A DNA stretch of 64,000 nucleotides from an uncultured Woeseiaceae bacterium (GTDB lineage Bacteria > Pseudomonadota > Gammaproteobacteria > Steroidobacterales > Woeseiaceae). The stretch's first letter is position 1; the number at the start of each line of letters is the position of its first letter. Below, piece after piece: positions 43,610 through 52,116 of this stretch. The stretch covers positions 44,543 to 108,542 of the forward strand of contig CALZMQ010000005.1 in assembly GCA_945788625.1 (NCBI GenBank), read 5' to 3'. The notes beneath the pieces were generated by a model that searched no databases, had not been told where the DNA came from, and saw only the letters and a list, made by a program, of their open reading frames with translations. Position numbers and translations under genes: made by a program.

Positions 43610-43660
43610 AGAGACAGGATCGTAAGAACTGCGGGGGATCGCGTCGTTCTTACGTCCTTG

Positions 43661-45583
43661 TCAGGGCTCGAGCAGGTAAACGCCAATCTTGTAAGCAGTA
43701 AAGACGTTCGTACCGGCGTCGTACAATCCCCGGGCGTGCATCGAGCGGGCGGTCGTTGCGCCGTCGAGGCTCATGCTCAGGTCGTTGACGAAGTCGTCGA
43801 AGTCCGAGTACATGCGCAGGCTGCCCGCGGATTTCAGATAGAACGCCTGGCGGCCGGTTTCCCGCGGCACGATCTGCGTGTTCGAATCGAGTGCCGTGAG
43901 GTCGATCAGAACCGGGCCCTGCTTGATGTAGTGACGCTGATCGATGTCTTCGTTCTGGTTGTCCAGCAACAGGCCGTCGGGACCGATGCTAAGGAACGGC
44001 GCGGCAGTACCTTCCGCTCCCCAGCCCACGCCAAGCGCACTGCGAACATCGGTGTAGTCGATGACCGTGCGGCCCGTGAAGTCAGGAGGGGCCGCGCCAA
44101 ACGCCGCTGGGAAGCCCCGGGCAACGATCGGTTTGCCGGATGCGAAGTTCGCGAGCGTGAGATTGCCGGTGGCGACTTCGTAGTTGTCGGGGTCGGCATC
44201 GAGTGCGGCACTCTGGCCGGTGCCGCTGAAGTCGAAGATCTGTGCGCGACGTCGGTCGATCGAGTGCAGCGTGATATCCGTCTGGCCAGGCATGACCGTG
44301 TTGACGATGCCTGACAGGTGTGTCACATGCATGCGTACCGAGCCCTGCGTGGCGTCAAACAGAATCTGCGGTGCGGCTGCGTCGGTGGTCGGTGTAGGCT
44401 GGTTTCCCCGAATCGTTACTCGCTGCCCGATCGATATCGCACGGATACTCAGGTCCGAGGTTCGGTCGCCGTCTTTGAAAACCTTCGTGTCTTCGCCGAT
44501 TTCAACGACCACGTCGTCATGGAAATGTGCCCGGCGATCCGAAGGTACGATAGTCGCGCCGCGAACCGTGAGGAAATTGCCCTCTCGCTTGATGACATTG
44601 CCGATGACAGCATCCCTGTCGATACCGGGTACGCTGGAGCCCGCCAACACGATACTGGCGGTGAATTCCCGCTGCGCGACGTTCAGCGTGCCCTTCGCAA
44701 CAGTGGGCGTGCCAATACCGGCGATCTCGAGCGCGCGCAGGCCGTCGACGCCCGTGTAGCCGATTTCGTTGACCTCGAAATCGGTTTCGTCGGTGACGTG
44801 CACGGTCATGCGACCGAAGTCGCCGATTCGATCATGGAAAGGTCGAATTGCGACTGCGTACGTCATTTCGTCCGGGCTCACTGCAACGAGCGGTCCTCGT
44901 ACGCGGATGTCCTTCTCATCGACCGGTGCGACCTCCGCAATGATGAACTGTTCTGACATTGCGGTGGCCGGCGTCGGAACGGTGTCGACCGTATGTGAAG
45001 CGTCGAGGTCGAAGTCGAGTTGCAACAGCGCGGGCCGACCCTTGGTGACAATCAGGCGGTCGCGATTGGACAGAATGATTTTCAACTCGGTCTGGGTCAA
45101 CGCAACGCCGTCCAGGTCCGTGACGACGGCGTCTTTCGCACCGTCATCCACTTCAACCATGATTTCGGCATCGGTATAGTCAAGACTGATCGTGCCTGAT
45201 ACGTAGGTGGCCGGCGGGATTGACGCAACTGTGACCAGTTCCGTCAGGTCGACGTAATCGGTGAAGTTGATGCGCGTCTTGCGTGGCATCGTCTCGACGA
45301 TACGGCCATTGGCGGTCTCCAGCTTCAGAGACAGGACGTCGATCGTATAGTTGACGAAATCGCCGTTTGCATCGGTCAGCGCCACCAAAACGGTACCGCA
45401 TTCGGAAATAGTGGCGGGATCGTTCGGGTCGCAATCGACCGTTGCGACCGGTCCCTGGTTTGCCGTTGTGCCGGCGCCGCCGCCACAGGCAGCCAGTATG
45501 AGCGACGCCAGCAGCATCGTCATCCAGCTGGCGAACTTCCTTGTGCCTGCTTGTGCTGGCAGGTCCTGATACGCGAATTTCAT
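43661..45583 (-). CDS. DUF4382-like lipoprotein
   Basis: This 640-residue protein has a type II signal with lipobox LAAC (Cys33) followed by a glycine/threonine-rich linker, so it is an outer- or periplasmic-facing lipoprotein. The N-terminal part (VLVALTDANGDFVNYTIDVLSLKL) is like DUF4382 domains, which resemble carbohydrate- or surface-binding folds. The rest is beta-rich with repeated VRG and similar OB-type strands. Function unknown. Its own terminator follows. It is divergent from the 915-residue GGDEF/EAL gene, 87 bp away. Confidence 0.8.
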   Translation of the reverse strand: MKFAYQDLPAQAGTRKFASWMTMLLASLILAACGGGAGTTANQGPVATVDCDPNDPATISECGTVLVALTDANGDFVNYTIDVLSLKLETANGRIVETMPRKTRINFTDYVDLTELVTVASIPPATYVSGTISLDYTDAEIMVEVDDGAKDAVVTDLDGVALTQTELKIILSNRDRLIVTKGRPALLQLDFDLDASHTVDTVPTPATAMSEQFIIAEVAPVDEKDIRVRGPLVAVSPDEMTYAVAIRPFHDRIGDFGRMTVHVTDETDFEVNEIGYTGVDGLRALEIAGIGTPTVAKGTLNVAQREFTASIVLAGSSVPGIDRDAVIGNVIKREGNFLTVRGATIVPSDRRAHFHDDVVVEIGEDTKVFKDGDRTSDLSIRAISIGQRVTIRGNQPTPTTDAAAPQILFDATQGSVRMHVTHLSGIVNTVMPGQTDITLHSIDRRRAQIFDFSGTGQSAALDADPDNYEVATGNLTLANFASGKPIVARGFPAAFGAAPPDFTGRTVIDYTDVRSALGVGWGAEGTAAPFLSIGPDGLLLDNQNEDIDQRHYIKQGPVLIDLTALDSNTQIVPRETGRQAFYLKSAGSLRMYSDFDDFVNDLSMSLDGATTARSMHARGLYDAGTNVFTAYKIGVYLLEP

Positions 45584-45670
45584 GAGGGTCTCCTTTGTGC
45601 GCGTGCTTCGTTACTCAGGGCTATAACGGGGCTCACGCAATTTGGTTGACGCGCGGCGAAAGCGTGGCTT

Positions 45671-48418
45671 ATGTCAAAACGCGCGCGACACCCAGAATGC
45701 AAAAAAATACAGAGACTTATCTTGTATTCCTTCAGCATCGTGTCAAAATGTTCCCCCGAAATGCCGAATCCGTCCGATACCACAACCATCACGGGAGTCC
45801 GACACCGCCGACCGCGGGCCGGAGAGCGGACGCGCGGTGCCGTTGACGCGCTGCAGACCAAGATTGCCGTCAGCCTGCAGAATCTCGATCCGGGTTCCTA
45901 CTCCGACCAGTTGCAGGCGAACGTCGACGAATTGCCGGAGGCGACCGGTGCCGACGCCGCGTTCATCGCTTTAATCAGTGAGGACGGCTCGAGTATCGAG
46001 ACCGTGCACGCATTCTGCGAGGGGTTCGCACAATGCAACCCAGCGACGCTGAGTGGCGAATTGCTCGACGACTGGCCCTGGCTTCGCCAGCGGCTGGGAC
46101 ACCTTCGCGTCGTCGAGGTAGCCGACACCCTGAGTGGTCCGAGAGCCGCCAAGGAAGAACTCGAGCGGCTCAACGAGATTCACATTGGCGCGACACTGGT
46201 CATCGGTTTTTCCGTACACGGTGAAATCGCCGGTTTCCTCGGCATCGCCAGCGAGCGGCCCGTCGAAGGCTGGGACGCGAACCTGCATCTCCTAATGAAG
46301 CTATTCGGCTCGTCGCTGTCGGTGGGTCTCGAGCGCGTACGCGACAAGGAAACGCTGGACGAGCTACAGGAACGTAATTCGCTGGTCGCAATGACAGCCA
46401 ATGACGGTATCTGGGACTTCGACGGCGAGTCCAAACGCATCAATCTGTCTCGCCGATGGAAAGTCATGCTCGGCTACGATGCGGAAGACGAAGACGTGAT
46501 GCTCGATTGGTACCATCTCGTGCACCCGGACGACATGGCGCGAGTGCAGACACGTATGCGCGAACATCTCGAGGGGAAAGCGCCGTTTTTCGAGTCAGTC
46601 CACCGCATGAAACACCAGAGCGGCGACTGGCGATGGATGAAGAGCCGCGCCAAGGCAGTGCTCGACGAAAACGGACGCTTACTGCGCCTCCTTGGTGTCG
46701 AAGTCGACATCACGGAACGTAAGCTCTATGAGGACGCACTGTTTCGAGAGAAGGAAAGCGCACAGATCACGTTGCAGTCGATAGGCGACGGCGTCATTAC
46801 CACCGATGCGCAGTGCAACGTCGAATACGTCAATCCTGTCGCAGAGGAACTGACGGGCTGGAAGGTCGACGACGCGAGCGGGCGACCCATCGACGAAATA
46901 TTTCGCGGTTTTCACGAAGAAACCTGCGAGCCGCTCGAGAATCCGCTGGCGGTTGCCATCCGCCGGGATCGCGCAATCAAGTCCGTGCGGCCGACCTTGT
47001 TGATTCGCCGTGACGGCAACGAGCTGTATATAGAGAGTACGGCATCGCCGATTCGCGACGGCAAGGCAAGCGTTACGGGCGGCGTGCTCGTATTCCACGA
47101 CGTCAGTGAGTCGCGGGATCTCAATCGCCGCCTGAGTTATCACGCAAGTCACGACATTCTTACCGGCCTTGTCAATCGGCGTGAATTCGAGAACCGCGTG
47201 GAGCGTGCACTCAAGAGCGCAAAAGCACGTGAAACGTCATATGCGCTTTTGTACCTGGACCTCGACCAGTTCAAGATCGTCAACGATTCCTGTGGTCACA
47301 GTGCCGGCGATGCCTTGCTCGGCCAGCTCGGCGCGCTGCTGAAGTCGAAAATTCGGTGGCGCGATACGCTGGCGCGCCTCGGTGGCGATGAATTCGGCGT
47401 ACTGCTCGAGAGCTGCAGCCTGGAAGAGGCCATGAACACGGCCGAAACGCTGCGCATGGCGATCAGCGAGTACAAGTTCGTTTGGGAGGAGCGCAGCTTC
47501 CGGCTGGGCGTCAGTATCGGCGTTGTTCCCATCACGGCCGACAACGAAGACGTCGCGGCCTTGTTGACCGCCGCCGACAGCGCGTGCGCGGCAGCCAAGG
47601 AAGCCGGCCGCAATCGAATTCACAGTTTCCAGGAAAACGACATCGACCTGATGCGCCGCCGTCGCGAAATGCAGTGGGCTGCGCGCATCAACAATGCGCT
47701 CGAGGAAAACCGCTTCGAATTGTTTCGCCAGACGATCCAGCCGCTGCAGACCGAAGAGGACGGCGCGCACTACGAGATACTGCTGCGCATGCGGGACGAG
47801 AACGGCGGCATTATCTCGCCGGGGCTATTTATCGAAGCGGCCGAACGCTACGGCATTACGCCGAATATAGACCGCTGGGTAATTCGAAGCGCATTCCGCT
47901 GGCTGGTATCTGAGGCCGACGAGCGCGAACGATTGTCGCTGTGTTCGATCAACCTGTCCGGGCAGAGCCTTGGCGACGAGAAATTCCTGCCCTTTGTCGT
48001 CGACCAATTTCAAATGAGCGGTATAGACGCAACCAAGATCTGTTTCGAGATCACCGAAACAGCCGCTATAGCGAGCTACTCGCAGGCGAACCGATTTATT
48101 AACGCGCTCAAGGAACTCGGCTGCAAGTTTGCGCTGGACGATTTCGGCACCGGGCTTTCTTCGTTCGGCTACCTCAAGCACTTCCCCGTCGACTTCCTCA
48201 AGATCGACGGCAGCTTCGTCAAGGAGATATTGCACGATCCGATCGATCGGGAAATGGTGCGATCGATTAACGAGATCGGCCACCTGACCGGCAAGCAGAC
48301 TATCGCCGAGTTCGCCGAAAACGAGGAGATCATCACGATGTTGAGGGGCATGGGCATCGATTATGCGCAGGGATACGGCGTTTCGGAGCCAAAGCGGGTT
48401 ACCCGAGCCGTCGCATAG
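45671..48418 (+). CDS. GAF-PAS-PAS-GGDEF-EAL c-di-GMP protein
   Basis: The product is up to 915 residues: a GAF domain (about residues 60-215), two PAS domains (about 230-360 and 365-480), GGDEF (ARLGGDEFGVLL near residue 572) and EAL. RWRD five residues upstream of GGDEF is an intact I-site. The EAL motif reads EILLRMR, but DDFGTG, KIDGSF, IAEFAEN and QGYG are kept, so phosphodiesterase activity is possible. It is cytoplasmic, with no clear signal peptide. ATG 45671 or ATG 45761 could be the start; neither has a strong RBS. Its GGDEF-EAL half is a close paralogue of the 1408-residue receptor at 18062. Confidence 0.92.
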   Translation: MSKRARHPECKKIQRLILYSFSIVSKCSPEMPNPSDTTTITGVRHRRPRAGERTRGAVDALQTKIAVSLQNLDPGSYSDQLQANVDELPEATGADAAFIALISEDGSSIETVHAFCEGFAQCNPATLSGELLDDWPWLRQRLGHLRVVEVADTLSGPRAAKEELERLNEIHIGATLVIGFSVHGEIAGFLGIASERPVEGWDANLHLLMKLFGSSLSVGLERVRDKETLDELQERNSLVAMTANDGIWDFDGESKRINLSRRWKVMLGYDAEDEDVMLDWYHLVHPDDMARVQTRMREHLEGKAPFFESVHRMKHQSGDWRWMKSRAKAVLDENGRLLRLLGVEVDITERKLYEDALFREKESAQITLQSIGDGVITTDAQCNVEYVNPVAEELTGWKVDDASGRPIDEIFRGFHEETCEPLENPLAVAIRRDRAIKSVRPTLLIRRDGNELYIESTASPIRDGKASVTGGVLVFHDVSESRDLNRRLSYHASHDILTGLVNRREFENRVERALKSAKARETSYALLYLDLDQFKIVNDSCGHSAGDALLGQLGALLKSKIRWRDTLARLGGDEFGVLLESCSLEEAMNTAETLRMAISEYKFVWEERSFRLGVSIGVVPITADNEDVAALLTAADSACAAAKEAGRNRIHSFQENDIDLMRRRREMQWAARINNALEENRFELFRQTIQPLQTEEDGAHYEILLRMRDENGGIISPGLFIEAAERYGITPNIDRWVIRSAFRWLVSEADERERLSLCSINLSGQSLGDEKFLPFVVDQFQMSGIDATKICFEITETAAIASYSQANRFINALKELGCKFALDDFGTGLSSFGYLKHFPVDFLKIDGSFVKEILHDPIDREMVRSINEIGHLTGKQTIAEFAENEEIITMLRGMGIDYAQGYGVSEPKRVTRAVA

Positions 48419-48433
48419 CATTAATCTCGCCGG

Positions 48434-48628
48434 ATGCGCCGGCGGCCGAATTCATTGCAGGGGCCGCTGATCGTCAGTACGGAGACAAAGCAACATCCGT
48501 ACGATTTTGTCGATGAGAACGGCGAACTCAGCGGTGGAGTCGGCGACCCGGACTTCAAGACAATCGCGAAACCGATCCTGCTCCGCGACCTGGCTGATCA
48601 CCTGCGTGACCTGGTGACCCCAACATGA
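48434..48628 (+). CDS. Small hypothetical protein, possible remnant
   Basis: This possible 64-residue product begins 16 bp after the GGDEF/EAL stop. The second half (YDFVDENGELSGGVGD, then DLADHLRDLV) is plausibly protein-like, acidic and without membrane segments, while the first 14 codons look less so. No family is recognised and no strong RBS is seen. It could be a real small gene, a fragment of a larger gene, or chance. Confidence 0.28.
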   Translation: MRRRPNSLQGPLIVSTETKQHPYDFVDENGELSGGVGDPDFKTIAKPILLRDLADHLRDLVTPT

Positions 48629-48692
48629 GTTCGGGGAACAGTGCACCTGTTTTACCCACGGCAGCCGGGTAAGCAGCCCGGTGAATCGGTGC

Positions 48693-49550
48693 TCAATCGA
48701 TCCTCAGCAGCATTGAAAAGTCTATCGCCCTGACATTCTTCGTAAGCGCGCCGGTCGATATGAGATCCACACCGGTCTCGGCGATGCTGCGAACGGTTTC
48801 GAGAGTGACGTTACCCGAAGCCTCGAGTTCGGCAGCAACATACCCGTAGGACCGGTTCGTTTCGACCGCCCGCCGCAATTGCTGGATAGAGAAGTTGTCC
48901 AGCAGAATACGGGTTGCGCCGCTATCCAGCGCCTCGAGCAATTCGTCGTGGCTCTCGACCTCGATCTCTATCGGGACACCTGCATTCAATTCGCGCGTCT
49001 TTTGCATTGCAGCGGCTATTCCACCTGCGCTTTTTATATGGTTTTCCTTGATCAGGATTGCATCGAACAGGCCGATCCTGTGATTTTCACCGCCACCGCA
49101 GGTCACCGCGTATTTTTGGGCCAGGCGCAATCCCGGCAGGGTCTTGCGAGTGTCCAGGATCTTCGCTCCCGTGCCCTGCAATACGGATACGTACTCTGCC
49201 GTAACCGTTGCGGTTGCAGACAGCGTCTGCAGAAAATTCAACGCTGTGCGCTCGCCGGTCAGCAGCGCGCCCGCCGGGCCGACGAGCTTACAGACGACGT
49301 CCGCAGATTCCGCATGCTGACCGTCGCCGATATACCAGTCGATCACGACGGATTCGTCGAGTTGTGCGAAAACCTCGTCGACCCACGGCTGGCCTGCAAG
49401 CACCAGCGATTCCCTGGCGACGATGGTTGCACCCACGACTGCGTCGACATCGATGAGCGACGCGGTCAGGTCGCCATCGCCAACATCCTCGCGAAGCGCT
49501 GCCGCGACCGTTGGACCTATAGACTGTTTGAGCGTGTCTGAGGGCTGCAT
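48693..49550 (-). CDS. nadC: Nicotinate-nucleotide pyrophosphorylase (carboxylating)
   Basis: This 285-residue enzyme converts quinolinate and phosphoribosyl pyrophosphate to nicotinate mononucleotide in NAD synthesis. ERTALNFLQTLSATAT, the substrate-phosphate segments KILDTRKTLPGLR and CGGGENHRIGLFDAILIKEN, and the C-terminal STGALTKNV are canonical, as is the length. It is downstream of the PuuD-like gene with a terminator between, so it probably has its own promoter in the 49551-49570 gap or inside the upstream gene. Confidence 0.97.
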   Translation of the reverse strand: MQPSDTLKQSIGPTVAAALREDVGDGDLTASLIDVDAVVGATIVARESLVLAGQPWVDEVFAQLDESVVIDWYIGDGQHAESADVVCKLVGPAGALLTGERTALNFLQTLSATATVTAEYVSVLQGTGAKILDTRKTLPGLRLAQKYAVTCGGGENHRIGLFDAILIKENHIKSAGGIAAAMQKTRELNAGVPIEIEVESHDELLEALDSGATRILLDNFSIQQLRRAVETNRSYGYVAAELEASGNVTLETVRSIAETGVDLISTGALTKNVRAIDFSMLLRID

Positions 49551-49570
49551 GAGGTAGCGAAACGAAAGAA

Positions 49571-49590
49571 GCCCGACACGAATGTCGGGC
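49571..49590 (-). terminator. Hairpin after the PuuD-like gene
   Basis: Eight-base arms, GCCCGACA at 49571-49578 and TGTCGGGC at 49583-49590, pair perfectly around a 4-base loop. On the minus strand the sequence after it is T-rich (TTCTTTCGTTT), consistent with a moderate intrinsic terminator between the PuuD-like gene and nadC. Confidence 0.75.
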
Positions 49591-49616
49591 CTCGATGCGT
49601 GTTCTTTTCCCTCGTG

Positions 49617-50231
49617 TTACATGATCCAGCCGTGACCGGCGCCCACCATGCTCATGACCATCGGAATGGACATCAGCGTGTTGGAGCGCGACGCCAGGAA
49701 AGCGGTGTTCTTGGCCTTGGCGACTTCGTCCGCCGTGGCTTCCACCATGCCGAGGACCTTTTTCTGGTTTGGCCAGATCAACACCCAGACGTTGAACAAC
49801 ATGAATGTGCCCAGCCATGCACCGACACCTATAGTCATCGCGTACTGGTTGATAGGGTCCGTATTGAGGCCGAGCATGAATGCGCTGAGGAACTGACCCT
49901 TGTGTAACAGGAAGGCGGCGCCCGTGAGCCAGGTGGCAAGCGCCCCCCAGCGGAACCAGGCCAGCGCGCGAGGCGCGACGTACTTGGCGATACCTGCGCC
50001 GCCGGGGCCGCCTTCATCACTGGCTGCTTCGCCGAGCGCGGGTACTTGCACGAAATTAAAGTAGTAGAGCAGGCCGATCCAGGTGATGCCGGACAGTACA
50101 TGCAGCCAGATGATCACGGACTGTGTACTCATGCCGGCAACCATGTGATTGCCTTTGGTGGCGACTACGATAATGACGGCAAGGACGACGCCGCCAATAA
50201 TTGTGCCGGCAATGCTCTTCAGGGGGTTCAT
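49617..50231 (-). CDS. PuuD-type (urate hydroxylase N-domain) membrane protein without cytochrome c
   Basis: This 204-residue integral membrane protein has about four to five helices. SVIIWLHVLSGITWIGLLYYFNF and a C-terminal segment NTLMSIPMVMSMVGAGHG (shown in parts) resemble the N-terminal membrane domain of the Pseudomonas membrane urate oxidase PuuD (DUF989). The C-terminal c-type cytochrome of PuuD is missing here; no CxxCH motif is present. Conserved His in WLHVLSG could bind heme. It may oxidise urate with a separate electron acceptor, or it may be another DUF989 protein of unknown role. Confidence 0.8.
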   Translation of the reverse strand: MNPLKSIAGTIIGGVVLAVIIVVATKGNHMVAGMSTQSVIIWLHVLSGITWIGLLYYFNFVQVPALGEAASDEGGPGGAGIAKYVAPRALAWFRWGALATWLTGAAFLLHKGQFLSAFMLGLNTDPINQYAMTIGVGAWLGTFMLFNVWVLIWPNQKKVLGMVEATADEVAKAKNTAFLASRSNTLMSIPMVMSMVGAGHGWIM

Positions 50232-50418
50232 TGTTTGCTTCTCCCAGGATTTCTGATTATTGAGTCTTTTTCGATGTAGCGGGAATGATCGCGCTCGCGC
50301 GCAGTCGGTATTATAGAGATTGCGGTTACGAAGTGAGAATTATTTGCGCTTTCTGCCGAGCTCGATAGTATTCATCTTCGGTTCAGGGAAATACCGTAAT
50401 ATGTTGATTTATAAGTAG

Positions 50419-50619
50419 ATGAACGCGGCACTAGATAGAGAATCGCCCGATCGTGCGCAACGGCCCAACTCGCCGTGTATCCTGATTTGCACACTGGACG
50501 ACGACAATCACTGCCTCGGCTGCGGTCGGAGCCTCGATCAGATTTCGGCCTGGGCACTGATGAGCAGGGTAGAACAGTGGGCGATCATCGACGAACTGGC
50601 TGCCCGCGGCGATCGATGA
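50419..50619 (+). CDS. DUF1289 small cysteine protein
   Basis: This 66-residue protein has the DUF1289 signature: SPCILICTLDDDNHCLGCGRS with four Cys, followed by a tryptophan and a helix SRVEQWAIIDEL. The Cys pattern suggests a small zinc or iron-sulfur site. Function is unknown; it is widespread in proteobacteria. It starts about 190 bp from the divergent PuuD-like gene. Confidence 0.88.
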   Translation: MNAALDRESPDRAQRPNSPCILICTLDDDNHCLGCGRSLDQISAWALMSRVEQWAIIDELAARGDR

Positions 50620-50655
50620 TGACGGTACAATAGAAATTCGGCACGGGGTAAAGTG

Positions 50656-51021
50656 ATGCGGATAACGGCGATACGATTGGTGGCTGCTACGATTTCGATT
50701 GTCATGCTCAGCGGCTGCACGGCGATGCTGGTCGGTGGTGCGGCCGTCGGTGGCTACCAGCTCGGCAAGGATGAGCGGCCGCCAGGCGTAGTCGCGTCGG
50801 ATTCCGCAATCACGACGAAAATAAAGAGCAAGTACGTCGCCGACTCAGTTGTCAGTGTATTCAACATAGGTGTCAGAACCTGGGAGGGGACAGTGACCCT
50901 GTCCGGCACGGTCGGCAGCTATGCCGCTCGCGACCAGGCGCTGGCACTCGCGAAGGACACCGGCGGTGTAAAATCCGTCAATAATCACATTGTTGTCGAG
51001 GACCGAAGCGCGTCACAGTGA
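50656..51021 (+). CDS. BON-domain lipoprotein
   Basis: This 121-residue protein has a lipobox (IVMLSGC) and then one BON domain (DSAITTKIKSKYVAD, TWEGTVTLSGTVGS, GVKSVNNHIVV). BON proteins sit in the outer membrane or periplasm and bind phospholipid; OsmY and DolP are relatives with two BON domains. ATG 50656 is chosen over GTG 50653; GGGGTAAAG lies just upstream. It is 36 bp after the DUF1289 stop. Confidence 0.88.
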   Translation: MRITAIRLVAATISIVMLSGCTAMLVGGAAVGGYQLGKDERPPGVVASDSAITTKIKSKYVADSVVSVFNIGVRTWEGTVTLSGTVGSYAARDQALALAKDTGGVKSVNNHIVVEDRSASQ

Positions 51022-51093
51022 GCGACGTGTCCTTGAAATCCCGCCAAGCGGCACAAGGTTTGGTCGCTGACCATACAGATACAGGAAACGAAA

Positions 51094-51399
51094 GTGGACG
51101 TAAAAGCCAGAATCGAAGACCAGCTCGGATCGCACGACGTACTCCTATACATGAAGGGCACACCGGATTTTCCGCAGTGCGGGTTCTCCGGTCAGACGGT
51201 TGCGGCGCTCAAGGCAGTCGGCAAACCGTTTGCCTACGTAAATATCTTTGAAGACCCCGAAGTTCGTGAAGGCCTGAAGGAGTATTCGAACTGGCCGACC
51301 TTTCCACAGCTCTACGTCAAGGGCGAATTGATCGGTGGCTGCGATATCGTCGTCGAGATGTACCACTCCGGCGAACTGCAGCAATTGCTCGAACAGTAA
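51094..51399 (+). CDS. grxD: Monothiol glutaredoxin, GrxD family
   Basis: This 101-residue glutaredoxin carries FPQCGFSGQTV, the CGFS active site of monothiol glutaredoxins that deliver 2Fe-2S clusters, often with BolA. YMKGTPDFP and WPTFPQLYVKGELIGGCDI are the glutathione-binding motifs. The start is GTG 51094 with AGGAAA a few bases upstream. It stands apart from the redox complex at the left of the window and is probably a housekeeping iron-sulfur gene. A long palindrome follows its stop. Confidence 0.95.
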   Translation: MDVKARIEDQLGSHDVLLYMKGTPDFPQCGFSGQTVAALKAVGKPFAYVNIFEDPEVREGLKEYSNWPTFPQLYVKGELIGGCDIVVEMYHSGELQQLLEQ

Positions 51400-51400
51400 G

Positions 51401-51466
51401 ATGAGGTGCCGGTTCTAAATCCCGAACTTTTCAAAAAACGTTCGGGATTTAGAACCGGCACCTCAT
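51401..51466. repeat. Perfect 27-bp inverted repeat
   Basis: Positions 51401-51427 are the exact reverse complement of 51440-51466, with a 12-base loop of four T, C, six A and C. The arms start right after the grxD stop and end 9 bp before the rnt 3' end, exactly between convergent genes. It probably serves as a bidirectional transcription end or mRNA stabiliser, although there is no clear T-tract outside either arm. Confidence 0.85.
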
Positions 51467-51474
51467 GACCTCGA

Positions 51475-52116
51475 TCAGGGTTGTGGCGGGGCATTGCGCC
51501 ACGTCGTCTCGAATATTCCGCGGTAACGGTTAACGACTTCACAAAACAGGTCGGCGGTAATCTCTGCGTCGTATGAGGCAGAGTGAGCCTGCGACTCGTC
51601 CCATGCCATGCCCGCCGCTACCGCTGCCCGAGCCAGCACGGTCTGACCGAATGCGACGCCGCACAACGTGGCCGTGTCAAAACAGCTGAACGGGTGAAAC
51701 GGGTTGCGTTTGATCAACGAACGCTCGACGGCGGCATTCAGGAATCCAAGATCGAAGTGTGCGTTGTGCCCGACGAGCACGGCTCGGCTGCATCGGCTTT
51801 CGCGAACGGCACGCCGCACCTCCCGAAACGTGCGCTGCAGCGCATCGCGTTCATCGATGGCCGGGCGCAGCGGGTGATAAGGATCGATGCCGTTGACGGC
51901 GATGGACGCCGCCTCGATGTTTGCGCCGTCAAAGGGTTTCACGTGGTAGCGAATAGTCTCGCCACGCTCCAGCACGCCGTCCGAGTTGATGTCCAGAAGC
52001 ACGGCCGCAACTTCCAGTAAGGCATCGGTTTTCGAGTTGAAGCCGCCGGTTTCGACGTCGACAACGACCGGCAGAAAACCGCGAAAGCGGTCTGCCATTC
52101 TAATGTGATCTGTCAC
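51475..52116 (-). CDS. rnt: Ribonuclease T
   Basis: This protein of up to 213 residues is a DEDDh-family 3'-5' exonuclease that trims tRNA and 5S rRNA ends. VVVDVETGGFN is Exo I, GHNAHFDLGFL is Exo II and QAHSASYDAE is Exo III with the catalytic His. RNPFHPFSCFDTATLCG and GIDPYHPLR match E. coli RNase T closely. GTG 52116 lies directly after the aminopeptidase stop; ATG 52098 is an alternative start. It is downstream of the leucyl aminopeptidase gene. Confidence 0.95.
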   Translation of the reverse strand: MTDHIRMADRFRGFLPVVVDVETGGFNSKTDALLEVAAVLLDINSDGVLERGETIRYHVKPFDGANIEAASIAVNGIDPYHPLRPAIDERDALQRTFREVRRAVRESRCSRAVLVGHNAHFDLGFLNAAVERSLIKRNPFHPFSCFDTATLCGVAFGQTVLARAAVAAGMAWDESQAHSASYDAEITADLFCEVVNRYRGIFETTWRNAPPQP

